Below are positions 52,135 to 60,297 of a stretch of DNA of 61,071 nt, piece by piece (the stretch's first letter is position 1; the number at the start of each line of letters is the position of its first letter). This stretch comes from Marinifilum caeruleilacunae (GTDB taxonomy: Bacteria > Bacteroidota > Bacteroidia > Bacteroidales > Marinifilaceae), in contig NZ_RZNH01000033.1 in the NCBI RefSeq assembly GCF_013141825.1, positions 1 to 61,071 on the forward strand. Direction: 5' to 3'. The notes beneath the pieces are model-generated. The model had not been told where the DNA came from. It made no database searches and was given only the letters and a program-made list of their open reading frames with translations. The translations under genes and the position numbers were made by a program.

Positions 52135-52833
52135 TTATTGCAATTTAAAATTCACATATGCCGAGTAGTAAACAGAAACAGGTTTTAGTCTTTGCATTCC
52201 AGGTTTAAATTTTGGCAAGTTTTTCAAGACTCTAATCACTTCGTTATCTAAGAGTGGATCAACCGATCGTGTGATTTGAATGTCTGAAATATCACCCGTT
52301 TTTGTCACCACAAAGCGAACATATACTTTCCCTTGTATACCTGTTTCCTGAGCAGTTACTGGATACTTTACAGAAGTTTGCAAGGTTCTGAAAAGATCCA
52401 TATTCCCTGCTTTAAAGTCTTTATTTCTATCAGGTCTGAACACGGGCATAAACTCGGCGTGCACAAATGGAGTTTCCTCCTCCTCTTCGATATCATTTTC
52501 CACAGGCAGTTGTACATCATCCTCAATGTCTCCAAATGAATCAATTGGTTCATAATCAGGATCTGCATCAATATCCTCGACTATTGTTGGATTAAGCAGT
52601 GTAATTTTCTTTACCTGTGGTGGCTCTATTGGCTTTTCGGGTTCACGATAAGTAATTGGTATGAGCATATCCACATCATCTAATACATCCAAAACCACAT
52701 CTTTGGGTTCTTCGAAAGGAACTTTGTATTCGAAAGCAGTTAACACCAGCATAAAGCTGAAAATTAAACCGAACTGCAAAAACATGATTCTCTTCTTCTC
52801 TAAATTATATTGGGGATTCTTCTTCTCTTTCAT
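52135..52833 (-). CDS. TonB-family energy transducer, copy 2
   Basis: The 232-residue paralogue with the same design: cytosolic KEKKNPQYNLEKKR start, TM (~17-35), an acidic linker (DDDVEL-like: VEDIDADPDYEPIDSFGD) and a C-terminal TonB domain (NMDLFRTLQTSVKYPVTAQE, GKVYVRFVVTKTG, LDNEVIRVLKNLPKFKPG). A dyad, ACTA-N6-TAGT (52869-52882), lies 36 bp before its start codon. It probably acts with the M56/BlaI genes upstream on the same strand. Confidence 0.88.
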   Translation of the reverse strand: MKEKKNPQYNLEKKRIMFLQFGLIFSFMLVLTAFEYKVPFEEPKDVVLDVLDDVDMLIPITYREPEKPIEPPQVKKITLLNPTIVEDIDADPDYEPIDSFGDIEDDVQLPVENDIEEEEETPFVHAEFMPVFRPDRNKDFKAGNMDLFRTLQTSVKYPVTAQETGIQGKVYVRFVVTKTGDISDIQITRSVDPLLDNEVIRVLKNLPKFKPGMQRLKPVSVYYSAYVNFKLQ

Positions 52834-52868
52834 AGCACAATGATTTAAAGGTTCAACAATACATTTAA

Positions 52869-52882
52869 ACTAATTTCTTAGT
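52869..52882 (-). promoter_or_regulatory. ACTA-N6-TAGT dyad before tonB copy 2 (candidate BlaI operator)
   Basis: ACTAATTTCTTAGT is identical to the 14-bp core at 53671-53684, and 27 of the following ~29 bases also agree. The geometry matches the half-sites of the staphylococcal BlaI/MecI operator (TACTACATATGTAGTA). Confidence 0.55.
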
Positions 52883-52899
52883 TAATGTAGGTAAAAAAA

Positions 52900-53604
52900 T
52901 TATTGCAGTACAAACGAAATGTATCCACTAAACCAAACACTAACTGGCTTGTTTCTTTGCATTCCTGGTTTAAATTTTGGCAGGTTGCTAACCACTCTAA
53001 TGGCTTCTTTATCCAAAGCTGGATCTACCGAACGAACAACTTTAATATTGGAAATTTCGCCAGTTTTGGTTACAACAAACCTAACAAATACTTTACCCTG
53101 TACTCCATTCTCCTGAGCAACGATTGGATAGCGGGTCATTTTTTGCATGGTAATGAATAAATCGCGCTGACCTTGCTCGTAGGTTTTGTTCTTTTTAGGA
53201 TTGAAAATTGGCATTTGCTCTACCTTCACGAATGGTGTGTCTTCATCAACTTCCTCAACATCTTCACTTACATCACGAATATCGTACTCATCATCTTCAG
53301 ACAAGCTTGCATCAATGATTTCCAAATCATCGATTTCGTCATCATCTTCGGTAAGCATGATTTCTGTCAATTCCATTAATTTCACTTTGGGCTGCTCTTT
53401 CGGTTTTGGTTTATCCTGAACGGTAACTGGAACAATTTCGTCTATTTCTTCCATGATATCCATGGCTAATTCCTCGGTTTCGGCAACCGGTGTTTTGTAT
53501 TCGAATGCAGCCAAAACAAATAAAAAGCTGATTAAAAAACCGATTTGTAAGAACATTCCTCTTTTCTTTTCTAAATCGTGGCGGGGATTCTTTTTTACTT
53601 CCAT
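52900..53604 (-). CDS. TonB-family energy transducer, copy 1
   Basis: The 234-residue paralogue has KKNPRHDLEKKRGMFLQIGF before the TM (~18-36), a very acidic linker (DDDEIDDLEIIDASLSEDDE) and the TonB C-terminal domain (RDLFITMQKMTRYPIVAQE, GKVFVRFVVTKTG, LDKEAIRVVSNLPKFKPG). It is the first tonB after the M56 gene (101-bp gap) and carries the dyad 53671-53684 in that gap. The linkers of all three copies are acidic rather than Pro-rich, which is unusual for TonB. Confidence 0.88.
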   Translation of the reverse strand: MEVKKNPRHDLEKKRGMFLQIGFLISFLFVLAAFEYKTPVAETEELAMDIMEEIDEIVPVTVQDKPKPKEQPKVKLMELTEIMLTEDDDEIDDLEIIDASLSEDDEYDIRDVSEDVEEVDEDTPFVKVEQMPIFNPKKNKTYEQGQRDLFITMQKMTRYPIVAQENGVQGKVFVRFVVTKTGEISNIKVVRSVDPALDKEAIRVVSNLPKFKPGMQRNKPVSVWFSGYISFVLQ

Positions 53605-53670
53605 AACATTGAATTTTGGTTAGACAATAAATTGGTTTTTGGGTTTATCCCTAAAAAATTAGTCCTTACA

Positions 53671-53684
53671 ACTAATTTCTTAGT
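53671..53684 (-). promoter_or_regulatory. ACTA-N6-TAGT dyad before tonB copy 1 (candidate BlaI operator)
   Basis: ACTAATTTCTTAGT repeats the core of the downstream dyad and lies 67-80 bp before the tonB start. A further inverted pair, AAATTAGT (53656-53663) and ACTAATTT (53671-53678), overlaps it, so three half-sites occur in a row. Confidence 0.55.
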
Positions 53685-53705
53685 TAATATACGTAAAAAA
53701 TTTTA

Positions 53706-55517
53706 TTAATTCAAAGCAAAACGGATAGGAATTGTATAACTCACCTTTACTTTTACACCTTTTTGTTCGCCTGGAATCCAATAAGGCATGCTATTTATCA
53801 CGCGTAGCGCTTCCTGATTTAATTCTACATTTGCCCCTTTAATAACTCTGGCGTGCGAAACACTTCCATCTTTATTTACATTGAACTTCACATACACTTT
53901 CCCTTCATATCCTTGTTCAACAGCCAAAATCGGATACCTGATATTTCGTGCAACCCACTTCCTTAGGTTTCCATCTCCACCTGGAAATTCAGGCATTTTT
54001 TCAACAAGGGTAAAGGTTTCGTTATAGTTTTCCAGTTTCGCCAGGTTATCTGAGTGATAATCTGATGCATTCTTAATTTTTTCAAGTACAGGGTTTCTGG
54101 TTAAAAGTGGTTGTTCCACATCAAAATCTTCCAGTTTAAAATCAATTGGTAATGTATAAGCCACATTTACCAAGTTCCCTTTAAGTTTTCCCGGAGTCCA
54201 TTTTGGCAGACTCGCCACAACCCTGCGTGCTTCTTTGTCTAAATCAGGAGATACTCCTTTATTAACAAACACATTCTTTACTTCACCCGTTTTTCCTACT
54301 ACAAAACTTATAAATACTTTTCCTTCAATTTTGTTCTTGCTGGCATTTTTAGGGTAACGAATCTCACTGGCAATGTAATTCTGCAGTACATTTATCCCTC
54401 CAGGGTATTCAGGCATTTGATCTACAATTCGGTAAACCTGGTTTGGGTTCACATTTTCTTTGTAAGCTAGTGTCGAGATACCATTATCTGCCTTTCCTCT
54501 CACAAAATTTACATCCTCTTCTTTATAGGTATATTCTCTATCGGAGAAAGAATAGAACTGTTTTAAGCCATCAGGTATCATTTCGGAAAAGGAGATATTG
54601 TTTGCCAACTTCTCTTCCTCTTCGATGGTAAAGGCAAAGGCTGATAACAAAACCAAAACAATTGGCACCAAAAGAATCAATTTCACAAGGGCAATTTTTG
54701 GTGTCTTAATTTTGCCCAACATGGAAATTCTCTTCTTCAGGGTAGATTGTCCAAAATTATTTGCCAACCTAAACAAATCGCCACCTGCAAACTGATTTAC
54801 AATGTGCATTTTGTATTCGTTTGGATTTGCCGATCCATTCACCACCTTATCGTCTGCAAGGTATTCATGAACTTCCTGTATGGAACTCTTGTACATCCAT
54901 ACCAAAGGATTGATCCAGAAAACAACGGTAAGAATCTCCAACATCAGCAAGTCGAAGGTGTGCAATTGGTCCACGTGAACTCTTTCGTGCGCCAAAATGG
55001 AGGAAAAACCAGGTTTTTGATAATCCTTCTTGCTGATAAAAATGGCATTCAAGAAAGAGAAAGGAGGGTAATCATCTTTCATCACAACCAACTGTACTCC
55101 GTCTTCACGAATTCGTTTGTTGGTTCGGGTCCAAATGAATAATTGGATCAGATTTTTAAAAAATCTGGCACTAAGTAATAATAATCCAATCAAGTAAATA
55201 AATCCGATGTACTGATACCAATCAATATGCTTATCGGCTGTTACAACAACCTCTTGCAGCATATTTGCACTTAAATATTGTTGAGAAGTAAGCACAACCG
55301 CATCCAGCATGGCGTAATCTGTTGAAACCGAATTGGAGTTTAACTCAAAAGGAATTTCGAGCGAAGGAATGAGTAGTGAGGCAGCCAATGTCAGCAACAA
55401 GAACACACGGTTGATCCTGAAGAATGTATCTCTCTTCAGAAACAACCAATACAGGGCATAAAAAAATGCCATGCAAATTGCTGATTGTAAAAAATATAGA
55501 ATTATGCCTGTAACCAT
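53706..55517 (-). CDS. M56 (BlaR1-type) metallopeptidase with two TonB C-terminal domains
   Basis: The 603-residue membrane protein has TM segments at about 4-24, 36-55, 100-120 and 276-297, and the M56 zinc motif HERVH (177-181) with the later Glu in QEVHEYLADD (~215-218). The periplasmic part has two TonB_C-type repeats: residues ~363-462 and ~503-603 (each with RYP, GKVFISF/GKVYVKF, a Glu-Ala helix and PYWIPG/PKWTPG). The usual penicillin-binding sensor domain of BlaR1 is absent. BlaR1 relatives cleave the BlaI repressor on sensing; here the TonB-like repeats probably sense or couple to the envelope (inference). It is 12 bp downstream of blaI. Confidence 0.9.
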   Translation of the reverse strand: MVTGIILYFLQSAICMAFFYALYWLFLKRDTFFRINRVFLLLTLAASLLIPSLEIPFELNSNSVSTDYAMLDAVVLTSQQYLSANMLQEVVVTADKHIDWYQYIGFIYLIGLLLLSARFFKNLIQLFIWTRTNKRIREDGVQLVVMKDDYPPFSFLNAIFISKKDYQKPGFSSILAHERVHVDQLHTFDLLMLEILTVVFWINPLVWMYKSSIQEVHEYLADDKVVNGSANPNEYKMHIVNQFAGGDLFRLANNFGQSTLKKRISMLGKIKTPKIALVKLILLVPIVLVLLSAFAFTIEEEEKLANNISFSEMIPDGLKQFYSFSDREYTYKEEDVNFVRGKADNGISTLAYKENVNPNQVYRIVDQMPEYPGGINVLQNYIASEIRYPKNASKNKIEGKVFISFVVGKTGEVKNVFVNKGVSPDLDKEARRVVASLPKWTPGKLKGNLVNVAYTLPIDFKLEDFDVEQPLLTRNPVLEKIKNASDYHSDNLAKLENYNETFTLVEKMPEFPGGDGNLRKWVARNIRYPILAVEQGYEGKVYVKFNVNKDGSVSHARVIKGANVELNQEALRVINSMPYWIPGEQKGVKVKVSYTIPIRFALN

Positions 55518-55529
55518 TCCTGGAACTAT

Positions 55530-55904
55530 TTAAGAGCTTTGTTTTTTAATTTGCTCTTCTACCATTCTTTTTACTTCTTCCAATTCCGATAAACTTACCT
55601 GCTCCTCTTTAGCGAAAAATGAAACCATATCGCGATAAGAGTTCGAAAAGTAATTGCGTACGAAGCCTTTCATAAATTTGCGGGTATATTCTTTTTTGGT
55701 AATCAATGGGTGATATCTGTGACTTTTACCAAAAGCAACATGTCCAACAAATCCTTTTTTCTCAAGAATTCGAACAATTGTTGAAACGGTATTGTAAGCT
55801 GGTTTAGGCTCAGGAATACGTTCGATAACTTCCTTTACAAAGGCACTTTCAAGTTCCCAAAGGATTTGCATTACCTGTTCTTCAGCTCTGGTTAATTCTT
55901 TCAT
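55530..55904 (-). CDS. BlaI/MecI/CopY-family transcriptional repressor
   Basis: The 124-residue winged-helix repressor has LTRAEEQVMQILWELESAFV (N-terminal helix), PAYNTVSTIVRILEKKGFV (recognition-helix region) and a C-terminal dimerisation helix (LSELEEVKRMVEEQIKK). It forms a signalling pair with the M56 peptidase: the peptidase would release repression. First gene of the cluster, with an ACTA-N6-TAGT dyad 83-96 bp upstream. Confidence 0.93.
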   Translation of the reverse strand: MKELTRAEEQVMQILWELESAFVKEVIERIPEPKPAYNTVSTIVRILEKKGFVGHVAFGKSHRYHPLITKKEYTRKFMKGFVRNYFSNSYRDMVSFFAKEEQVSLSELEEVKRMVEEQIKKQSS

Positions 55905-55983
55905 TATTATTTGTTTTATTTAAAGTGGGACAACAAGTTTTTGTTTATTGATTTTTTTATTCTTTGACTTTAGTCATAAATAT

Positions 55984-56003
55984 AAAACTATAATTTTAGT
56001 TTT
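55984..56003 (-). promoter_or_regulatory. Operator-like dyad upstream of blaI
   Basis: AAAACTA-TAATTT-TAGTTTT has perfect 7-bp arms around a six-base centre and contains ACTA-N6-TAGT. A second shorter palindrome, GACT-TT-AGTC, lies nearby (55966-55975). It is the expected place for BlaI autoregulation. Confidence 0.6.
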
Positions 56004-56073
56004 CCAATACTGATGAATAAAATCACAGGGACTACTTTTTTAATACACTGATTTTCCATCAAAAAGAATGCCT

Positions 56074-56856
56074 TTATTTGTCTATTTGAAATGAATCTGC
56101 ATCTAAAAATACCGGAAATTTGTCTCTGAACTGATTTAAGTCGTTCAAACTAATGCTGTAGGTTTGAATTTCCGATTGGTGATCTTCACATTTAACCAAT
56201 AGTTTTCCTTTTGCATCGAAGAGCGATGAATCTCCGGAATAGGACAAATTCATTCCATCTGCACCAATCCTGTTTACGCCTGCAGTATAAGCCTGATTTT
56301 CTATGGCTCTAGCCTTTAAGAGTGTATTCCAAACCTCGCGACGTGCTTCGGGCCAGTTCGCAACATACAGTAGGAGGTCGTAATCGTTATTCCCTCTACT
56401 CCATACCGGAAAACGCAAGTCGTAACAAACCAACGGGCAAATTCTCCATTTGCCTATTTCAAATATGAGTCTTTCGGTTCCGGCTTTGAAATGATTCTGC
56501 TCCTCTCCCATGCGAAACAAATGCCTTTTATCGTAAGTGCCCATTAATCCTTTTGCATTGACCACAAATAAGCGGTTAAAAAAGTCTCCTTCATCATTCA
56601 CAATAATACTGCCTACAACTACAGCACCTAGCTGAGAAGCTTTTTCCTGCATCCAATTCACACTAATTTCCTCGAATGGAGCAATTTCTTCCTTTTTATC
56701 CATTAAAAATCCGGAGGTGAACATTTCCGGTAAAACTAGCAAATCAGTTTTTAGCTTGGCATCGGCTATCAATTTGGAAAAATGAGCCAGGTTGTCCTCA
56801 ACATTCCCCCATATCAATTCTGTTTGCACAAGGCTCACATTTAAGTGATCAGTCAT
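56074..56856 (-). CDS. Nitrilase-family amidohydrolase (omega-amidase YafV/Nit2-like)
   Basis: The 260-residue carbon-nitrogen hydrolase has all three catalytic residues in place: Glu in VLPEMFTSGF, Lys in YDKRHLF and Cys in VCYDLRFPVW. YafV/Nit2-type enzymes deaminate alpha-ketoglutaramate or alpha-ketosuccinamate made by transaminases. It is cytosolic with no signal peptide. It lies 11 bp downstream of the acyltransferase gene when read on the minus strand; a functional link is not evident. Confidence 0.88.
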   Translation of the reverse strand: MTDHLNVSLVQTELIWGNVEDNLAHFSKLIADAKLKTDLLVLPEMFTSGFLMDKKEEIAPFEEISVNWMQEKASQLGAVVVGSIIVNDEGDFFNRLFVVNAKGLMGTYDKRHLFRMGEEQNHFKAGTERLIFEIGKWRICPLVCYDLRFPVWSRGNNDYDLLLYVANWPEARREVWNTLLKARAIENQAYTAGVNRIGADGMNLSYSGDSSLFDAKGKLLVKCEDHQSEIQTYSISLNDLNQFRDKFPVFLDADSFQIDK

Positions 56857-56867
56857 ATCGGCTCATA

Positions 56868-57416
56868 TTATAATCCTGTCGAAAACTTCTCAGGATGTTT
56901 AGGTTTTGAATTGATGTAATGACTCTTAATGGCAATCATATCTTTCTCAACATCACCAGTTGGGTAAAACGGAATGCCGCAGGTAAGTGTTTTATCTTCG
57001 TAGTTGATTTCTGCCAAATAAATTGGAACATTGGCCTTAAGAGCAATAAAATAGAAACCTCTTTTCCATTCTTTTCTCAAACTTCTACTTCCTTCTGGCG
57101 CAATGGAAATGTACAATGATTCTCTTTTCGAGAATTCTTCCGCCAACTGATCTGTCATGTTTCCTTTTTTCGACCTGTCGACAGGTATCACACCCCAGGA
57201 TTTCAACAAATATTTTAATGGGAATACGTACAATTCCTTCTTCATCAGGATGGTTGTACTCACATTGTGCGATAAAAATGCCAATTTTCCCCATACAAAA
57301 TCCCAATTCGAGGTATGTGGCACCGCAACAATTACTGCTTTTTTAATTTCTGGTACATCACCAATATATTTCCAACCGAACATTCTCATGATCAGTCTAC
57401 TAATAGCTGCTCTCAT
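56868..57416 (-). CDS. PlsC-type 1-acyl-sn-glycerol-3-phosphate acyltransferase-like protein
   Basis: The 182-residue acyltransferase has the HX4D catalytic motif (HTSNWD) near residue 35 and the EGSR motif (APEGSRSL) about 72 residues later, as in LPAAT-type enzymes that acylate glycerophospholipids. It is short for PlsC but typical of this Bacteroidota subgroup. ATG 57416 is preferred over the upstream TTG at 57449. An omega-amidase gene follows on the same strand. Confidence 0.82.
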   Translation of the reverse strand: MRAAISRLIMRMFGWKYIGDVPEIKKAVIVAVPHTSNWDFVWGKLAFLSHNVSTTILMKKELYVFPLKYLLKSWGVIPVDRSKKGNMTDQLAEEFSKRESLYISIAPEGSRSLRKEWKRGFYFIALKANVPIYLAEINYEDKTLTCGIPFYPTGDVEKDMIAIKSHYINSKPKHPEKFSTGL

Positions 57417-57533
57417 ATTTTTAGTTTGATTTCTATGCAAAGCAATCAATTCTTAACGGGTAAAACAACCTTTAATTAAAGAAATTCTCGGAAAATAGCG
57501 TAGATTCTGTAAAGTATTCAATCAAAAATTATT

Positions 57534-57542
57534 TATTTTTGC
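57534..57542 (+). promoter_or_regulatory. Candidate -7 box of the YitT gene
   Basis: TATTTTTGC is an exact TAnnTTTGC box, 57 bp before the start codon at 57599. No good -33 TTTG at the correct distance. Confidence 0.5.
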
Positions 57543-57598
57543 AAAATCTTACTATTCTTACAATTAATTGATACTTACACACTAAAAACAGATTCACT

Positions 57599-58609
57599 TT
57601 GGCTTTTATTCAGAAGGATGCCATTTTCTCAGGAAAGTGGTTTTACAATTACTCATTGGTTATTGCAGGAGCTTTTATTATGGCTGCTGGTTTTGTATTT
57701 TTTATTGTTCCTCACGATTTGGTTCCGGGTAGCATTTATGGTATTGGAATTGTGATCAATAAACTAACTCAAGGCCTTTTCCCTCAAGGGATTTTTGGAG
57801 CTTTAAATCCTGACGATTACAATGGTTTTTTCTCGGGTCTGTTGTATCTCTTTATGGATTACTCCAATGATCTGTTTCGAAAATTTGGAGGCGGAATCCC
57901 GGTAGGTATTGCCAGTTTACTGATTAATGTTCCTTTAAGCCTTATCGGAATTAAAATTTTAGGCCCTCGCTTTGGGATTAAAACCATATTATCCTTTGTG
58001 CTTTGTGCTTTGTTTTTAGATACCATTACAGCATGGTGGGGTGTTATTCCTTTGGTTGATGATGTATTGCTATCCTGTATTTTTGGTGGAATTTTAATTG
58101 GTTTCGGCCTGGGCTTAATATTAAAAGCACGAGCAACATCGGCAGGTTCTGATATCCTGGCTATGATAACGGCAAAATATTTGCGAATGCCTTTGGGACA
58201 AACCGTAATTTACATCGATTCATTAATTGTACTGAGTAGTTTATACATCAAACCCGACTGGCAAATTCCTCTATACTCCTGGATTGTTTTATTCGTAATA
58301 GGCAAAGTAACAGATATTACATTGCAAGGTTCTCATTACGAGAAGGCATTGTTTATCATCTCTGATAAATATGAAGAAATCAAAACCAAAGTAATTGGTG
58401 ATTTAAATCGTGGAGGCACATTCCTGAAAGGAACGGGAATGTACGATGGCGAAGAAAAAAATATGATTTTCATGGTGGTTAACCGCCGCGAATTATCCAT
58501 GCTGCAGGATTACATTCACTCTATTGATCCGGAGGCATTCGTAACGGTAATGGAAACCAACGAAATTCTTGGGAAAGGCTTTAAATCCTTAGATGATAAA
58601 CCAGAATAA
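57599..58609 (+). CDS. YitT-family membrane protein (DUF161/DUF2179)
   Basis: The 336-residue protein has about six TM segments in residues 15-245 (two DUF161 repeats) with GFVFFIVPHDLVPGSIYGIG, GIPVGIASLLINVPL, SAGSDILAMITAKYLRMPLG, and a soluble C-terminal DUF2179 domain (residues ~255-330: ALFIISDKYEEIKTKVI, RGGTFLKGTGMYDGEEKNMI). YitT-type proteins are thought to be membrane transporters or sensors with unclear substrate. It begins at a TTG; the first ATG lies at codon 28, inside the first TM segment, so TTG is favoured. A terminator overlapping the next gene's end follows. Confidence 0.85.
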   Translation: MAFIQKDAIFSGKWFYNYSLVIAGAFIMAAGFVFFIVPHDLVPGSIYGIGIVINKLTQGLFPQGIFGALNPDDYNGFFSGLLYLFMDYSNDLFRKFGGGIPVGIASLLINVPLSLIGIKILGPRFGIKTILSFVLCALFLDTITAWWGVIPLVDDVLLSCIFGGILIGFGLGLILKARATSAGSDILAMITAKYLRMPLGQTVIYIDSLIVLSSLYIKPDWQIPLYSWIVLFVIGKVTDITLQGSHYEKALFIISDKYEEIKTKVIGDLNRGGTFLKGTGMYDGEEKNMIFMVVNRRELSMLQDYIHSIDPEAFVTVMETNEILGKGFKSLDDKPE

Positions 58610-58635
58610 AAAGCAATCCCTATTTGGATTGCTTT
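58610..58635. terminator. Bidirectional terminator overlapping the end of the sigma-like gene
   Basis: AAAGCAATCC (58610-58619) / GGATTGCTTT (58626-58635), a 10-bp perfect stem. The right arm lies inside the last codons of the minus-strand sigma-like gene, which stops at 58620-58622. Confidence 0.75.
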
Positions 58636-59351
58636 CTGAACTTTGAAAATGCTTTTTTAATTTTTCCGGTTTGTAGCTCTTTAAGTTTTGAGGTGAGCAT
58701 CTCAGAATCTTCAACAGGTATTTCAGCATTGCCTAATTTTAGGAACATCAATAGAATTTCTCTGTCTGCATCAGGAATTTCCGTAAGATCCATACGAGAA
58801 ACAAAAAGTCGTAACTGTTCTTCCTCATCTATGGAAGTATTACCAGAATAGTATTTTGGTAGCAGTTCATGGCAACTAAAGTCGTTCAATACACCTACAG
58901 GATCAATTGCTGAACGCATCATTTTTCGTGCGTTTGCAAGAATTGAAATTACATTATTAATGCCAACTTCCAGGATCAAGGCAATTTCGTCTACACTTAA
59001 TCTGGCCAACGATCTTAAACAGATTACTTCGGCCTGCAAGGGTGCATAATCCTTAATCAGCAAACAAAACTTTTTTAAGACAGGATTGACATTCTGCAAG
59101 TATTGATCGCTTTGGGTAGAATGCTGTGAGACATTGCTGTAAGAAGCATTTGATTTGGCAAGTTTTCGAGCGAGTTGAAATACTTTGTGTAGATCAGTTG
59201 GGGCAATTTCGGATCTTTTATCCCAACACTCCTCGATGGTTTGGCTTACAATCTGCAAGCTTTGCTTATGATCTTTTAAAATACAAAATACATAGTAGTA
59301 TATCTTATTCGCATTGGAAAAGATAAACGTGTTAAAGTGTGATTTATCCAT
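58620..59351 (-). CDS. ECF-sigma-like protein with a zinc-finger-like C-terminal extension
   Basis: The 243-residue protein looks like a sigma-70 family ECF factor: a degenerate region 2 (residues ~17-46, YYYVFCILKDHKQSLQIVSQ), a linker, then region 4 with a helix-turn-helix (residues ~105-148, EVICLRSLARLSVDEIALIL). After it (residues 158-187) comes SCHELLPKYYSGNTSIDEEE, which recalls the start of anti-sigma zinc-finger domains (C-x-ELLP-Y) but lacks the other Cys/His ligands. No adjacent anti-sigma gene exists. Either a diverged ECF subgroup or a regulatory mimic; moderate confidence. Confidence 0.65.
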   Translation of the reverse strand: MDKSHFNTFIFSNANKIYYYVFCILKDHKQSLQIVSQTIEECWDKRSEIAPTDLHKVFQLARKLAKSNASYSNVSQHSTQSDQYLQNVNPVLKKFCLLIKDYAPLQAEVICLRSLARLSVDEIALILEVGINNVISILANARKMMRSAIDPVGVLNDFSCHELLPKYYSGNTSIDEEEQLRLFVSRMDLTEIPDADREILLMFLKLGNAEIPVEDSEMLTSKLKELQTGKIKKAFSKFRKQSK

Positions 59352-59443
59352 TAGTCAAGTAGTAGTAGTTGTCGTATCAAAAAGATACCAAGTTCGTAAA
59401 GCATAGATATACTTGAAATGCCCATAAATGTTACACATTTGAA

Positions 59444-59475
59444 TAAAAAAAGCGAGTATTTTTATTACCCGCTTA
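59444..59475 (-). terminator. Terminator after the SDR gene
   Basis: On the minus strand an AGCGGGTA/TACTCGCT-type hairpin (59473-59466 with 59458-59451) is followed by a U-run. It follows the SDR stop by about 12 bp. Confidence 0.7.
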
Positions 59476-59487
59476 ACATTTTATTTT

Positions 59488-60297
59488 TTATTTTAATGGA
59501 GAGTTTGGCTCTTTTGCCATGTGGTTATAAGTCAGTTTTTCGAGCAAGGATGGGAACCACTTCTTCAACCAAACCGTTAGTTTGCCCTCCATAAAGGTCA
59601 TTATCAATTCTCTTTTGCGCTTCACTACAGCATTAGCAATCAAACGAGCACACTCTTCGGCACTCATCATCTTGTCCTCATCGCGTGGTGTTTCTCCTTG
59701 CGATGATCCATCAGCTGTAAGGGCTACATTTCTTACGTTCGAAGCAGTAAAACCTGGTGCTGCTACCAATACATGTACGCCAGTTTTCAGGTTCTCTACT
59801 CTTAATGTATCCAGGAAACCACGAATTGCGTATTTCGAAGCCGAATAGCCAGTTCGCGCAGGCAATCCAATGTAGCCGGCAATTGAAATTACGCCCACTA
59901 CCGAACCTTTAGATTTTGTAATGTATGGCATTGCATATTTGGTACAGTAAACCGTTCCCCAGAAATTTACGTCCATCAATTGTTTTAATACTGATAATTC
60001 AAGATCAGCAAACATGGCACGCATTGAAATTCCTGCATTATTTATCAGTACATCAACAGTGCCGAATTTTTCAACCGTTTTCTCAATTAAATTTTTACAA
60101 TCTTCCTCGATACTCACATCGGTTTTCACAGACAATACTTCATTGCCCTTTGCGAGGATTGCCTCCTCTACTTCTTTCAACTTTTCAGTATTTCTTGCTG
60201 CCAGTACAATTTTTGATCCGCGCGAAGCAAATTCAAATGCCAATGCTTTTCCAATACCAGAAGATGCTCCGGTAATCACTACAATTTTACCATTCAT
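59488..60297 (-). CDS. Short-chain dehydrogenase/reductase
   Basis: The 269-residue SDR has TGASSGIGKALAFEFASRG as nucleotide-binding motif, NNAGISMRA, a catalytic Tyr-Lys pair (GYSASKYAIRGF), and a C-terminal tail with RKRELIMTFMEGKLTVWLKKWFPSL. The C-terminal extension with the helix EGKLTVWLKKWFPS resembles membrane-associated SDRs in lipid or sterol-type metabolism, but no substrate can be fixed. It is a single gene with a terminator. Confidence 0.82.
   Translation of the reverse strand: MNGKIVVITGASSGIGKALAFEFASRGSKIVLAARNTEKLKEVEEAILAKGNEVLSVKTDVSIEEDCKNLIEKTVEKFGTVDVLINNAGISMRAMFADLELSVLKQLMDVNFWGTVYCTKYAMPYITKSKGSVVGVISIAGYIGLPARTGYSASKYAIRGFLDTLRVENLKTGVHVLVAAPGFTASNVRNVALTADGSSQGETPRDEDKMMSAEECARLIANAVVKRKRELIMTFMEGKLTVWLKKWFPSLLEKLTYNHMAKEPNSPLK

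Noticed and set aside
53706-55904. Beta-lactam resistance (bla/mec) locus
   Set aside because: No beta-lactamase or penicillin-binding sensor domain is present; the M56 protein carries TonB repeats instead.
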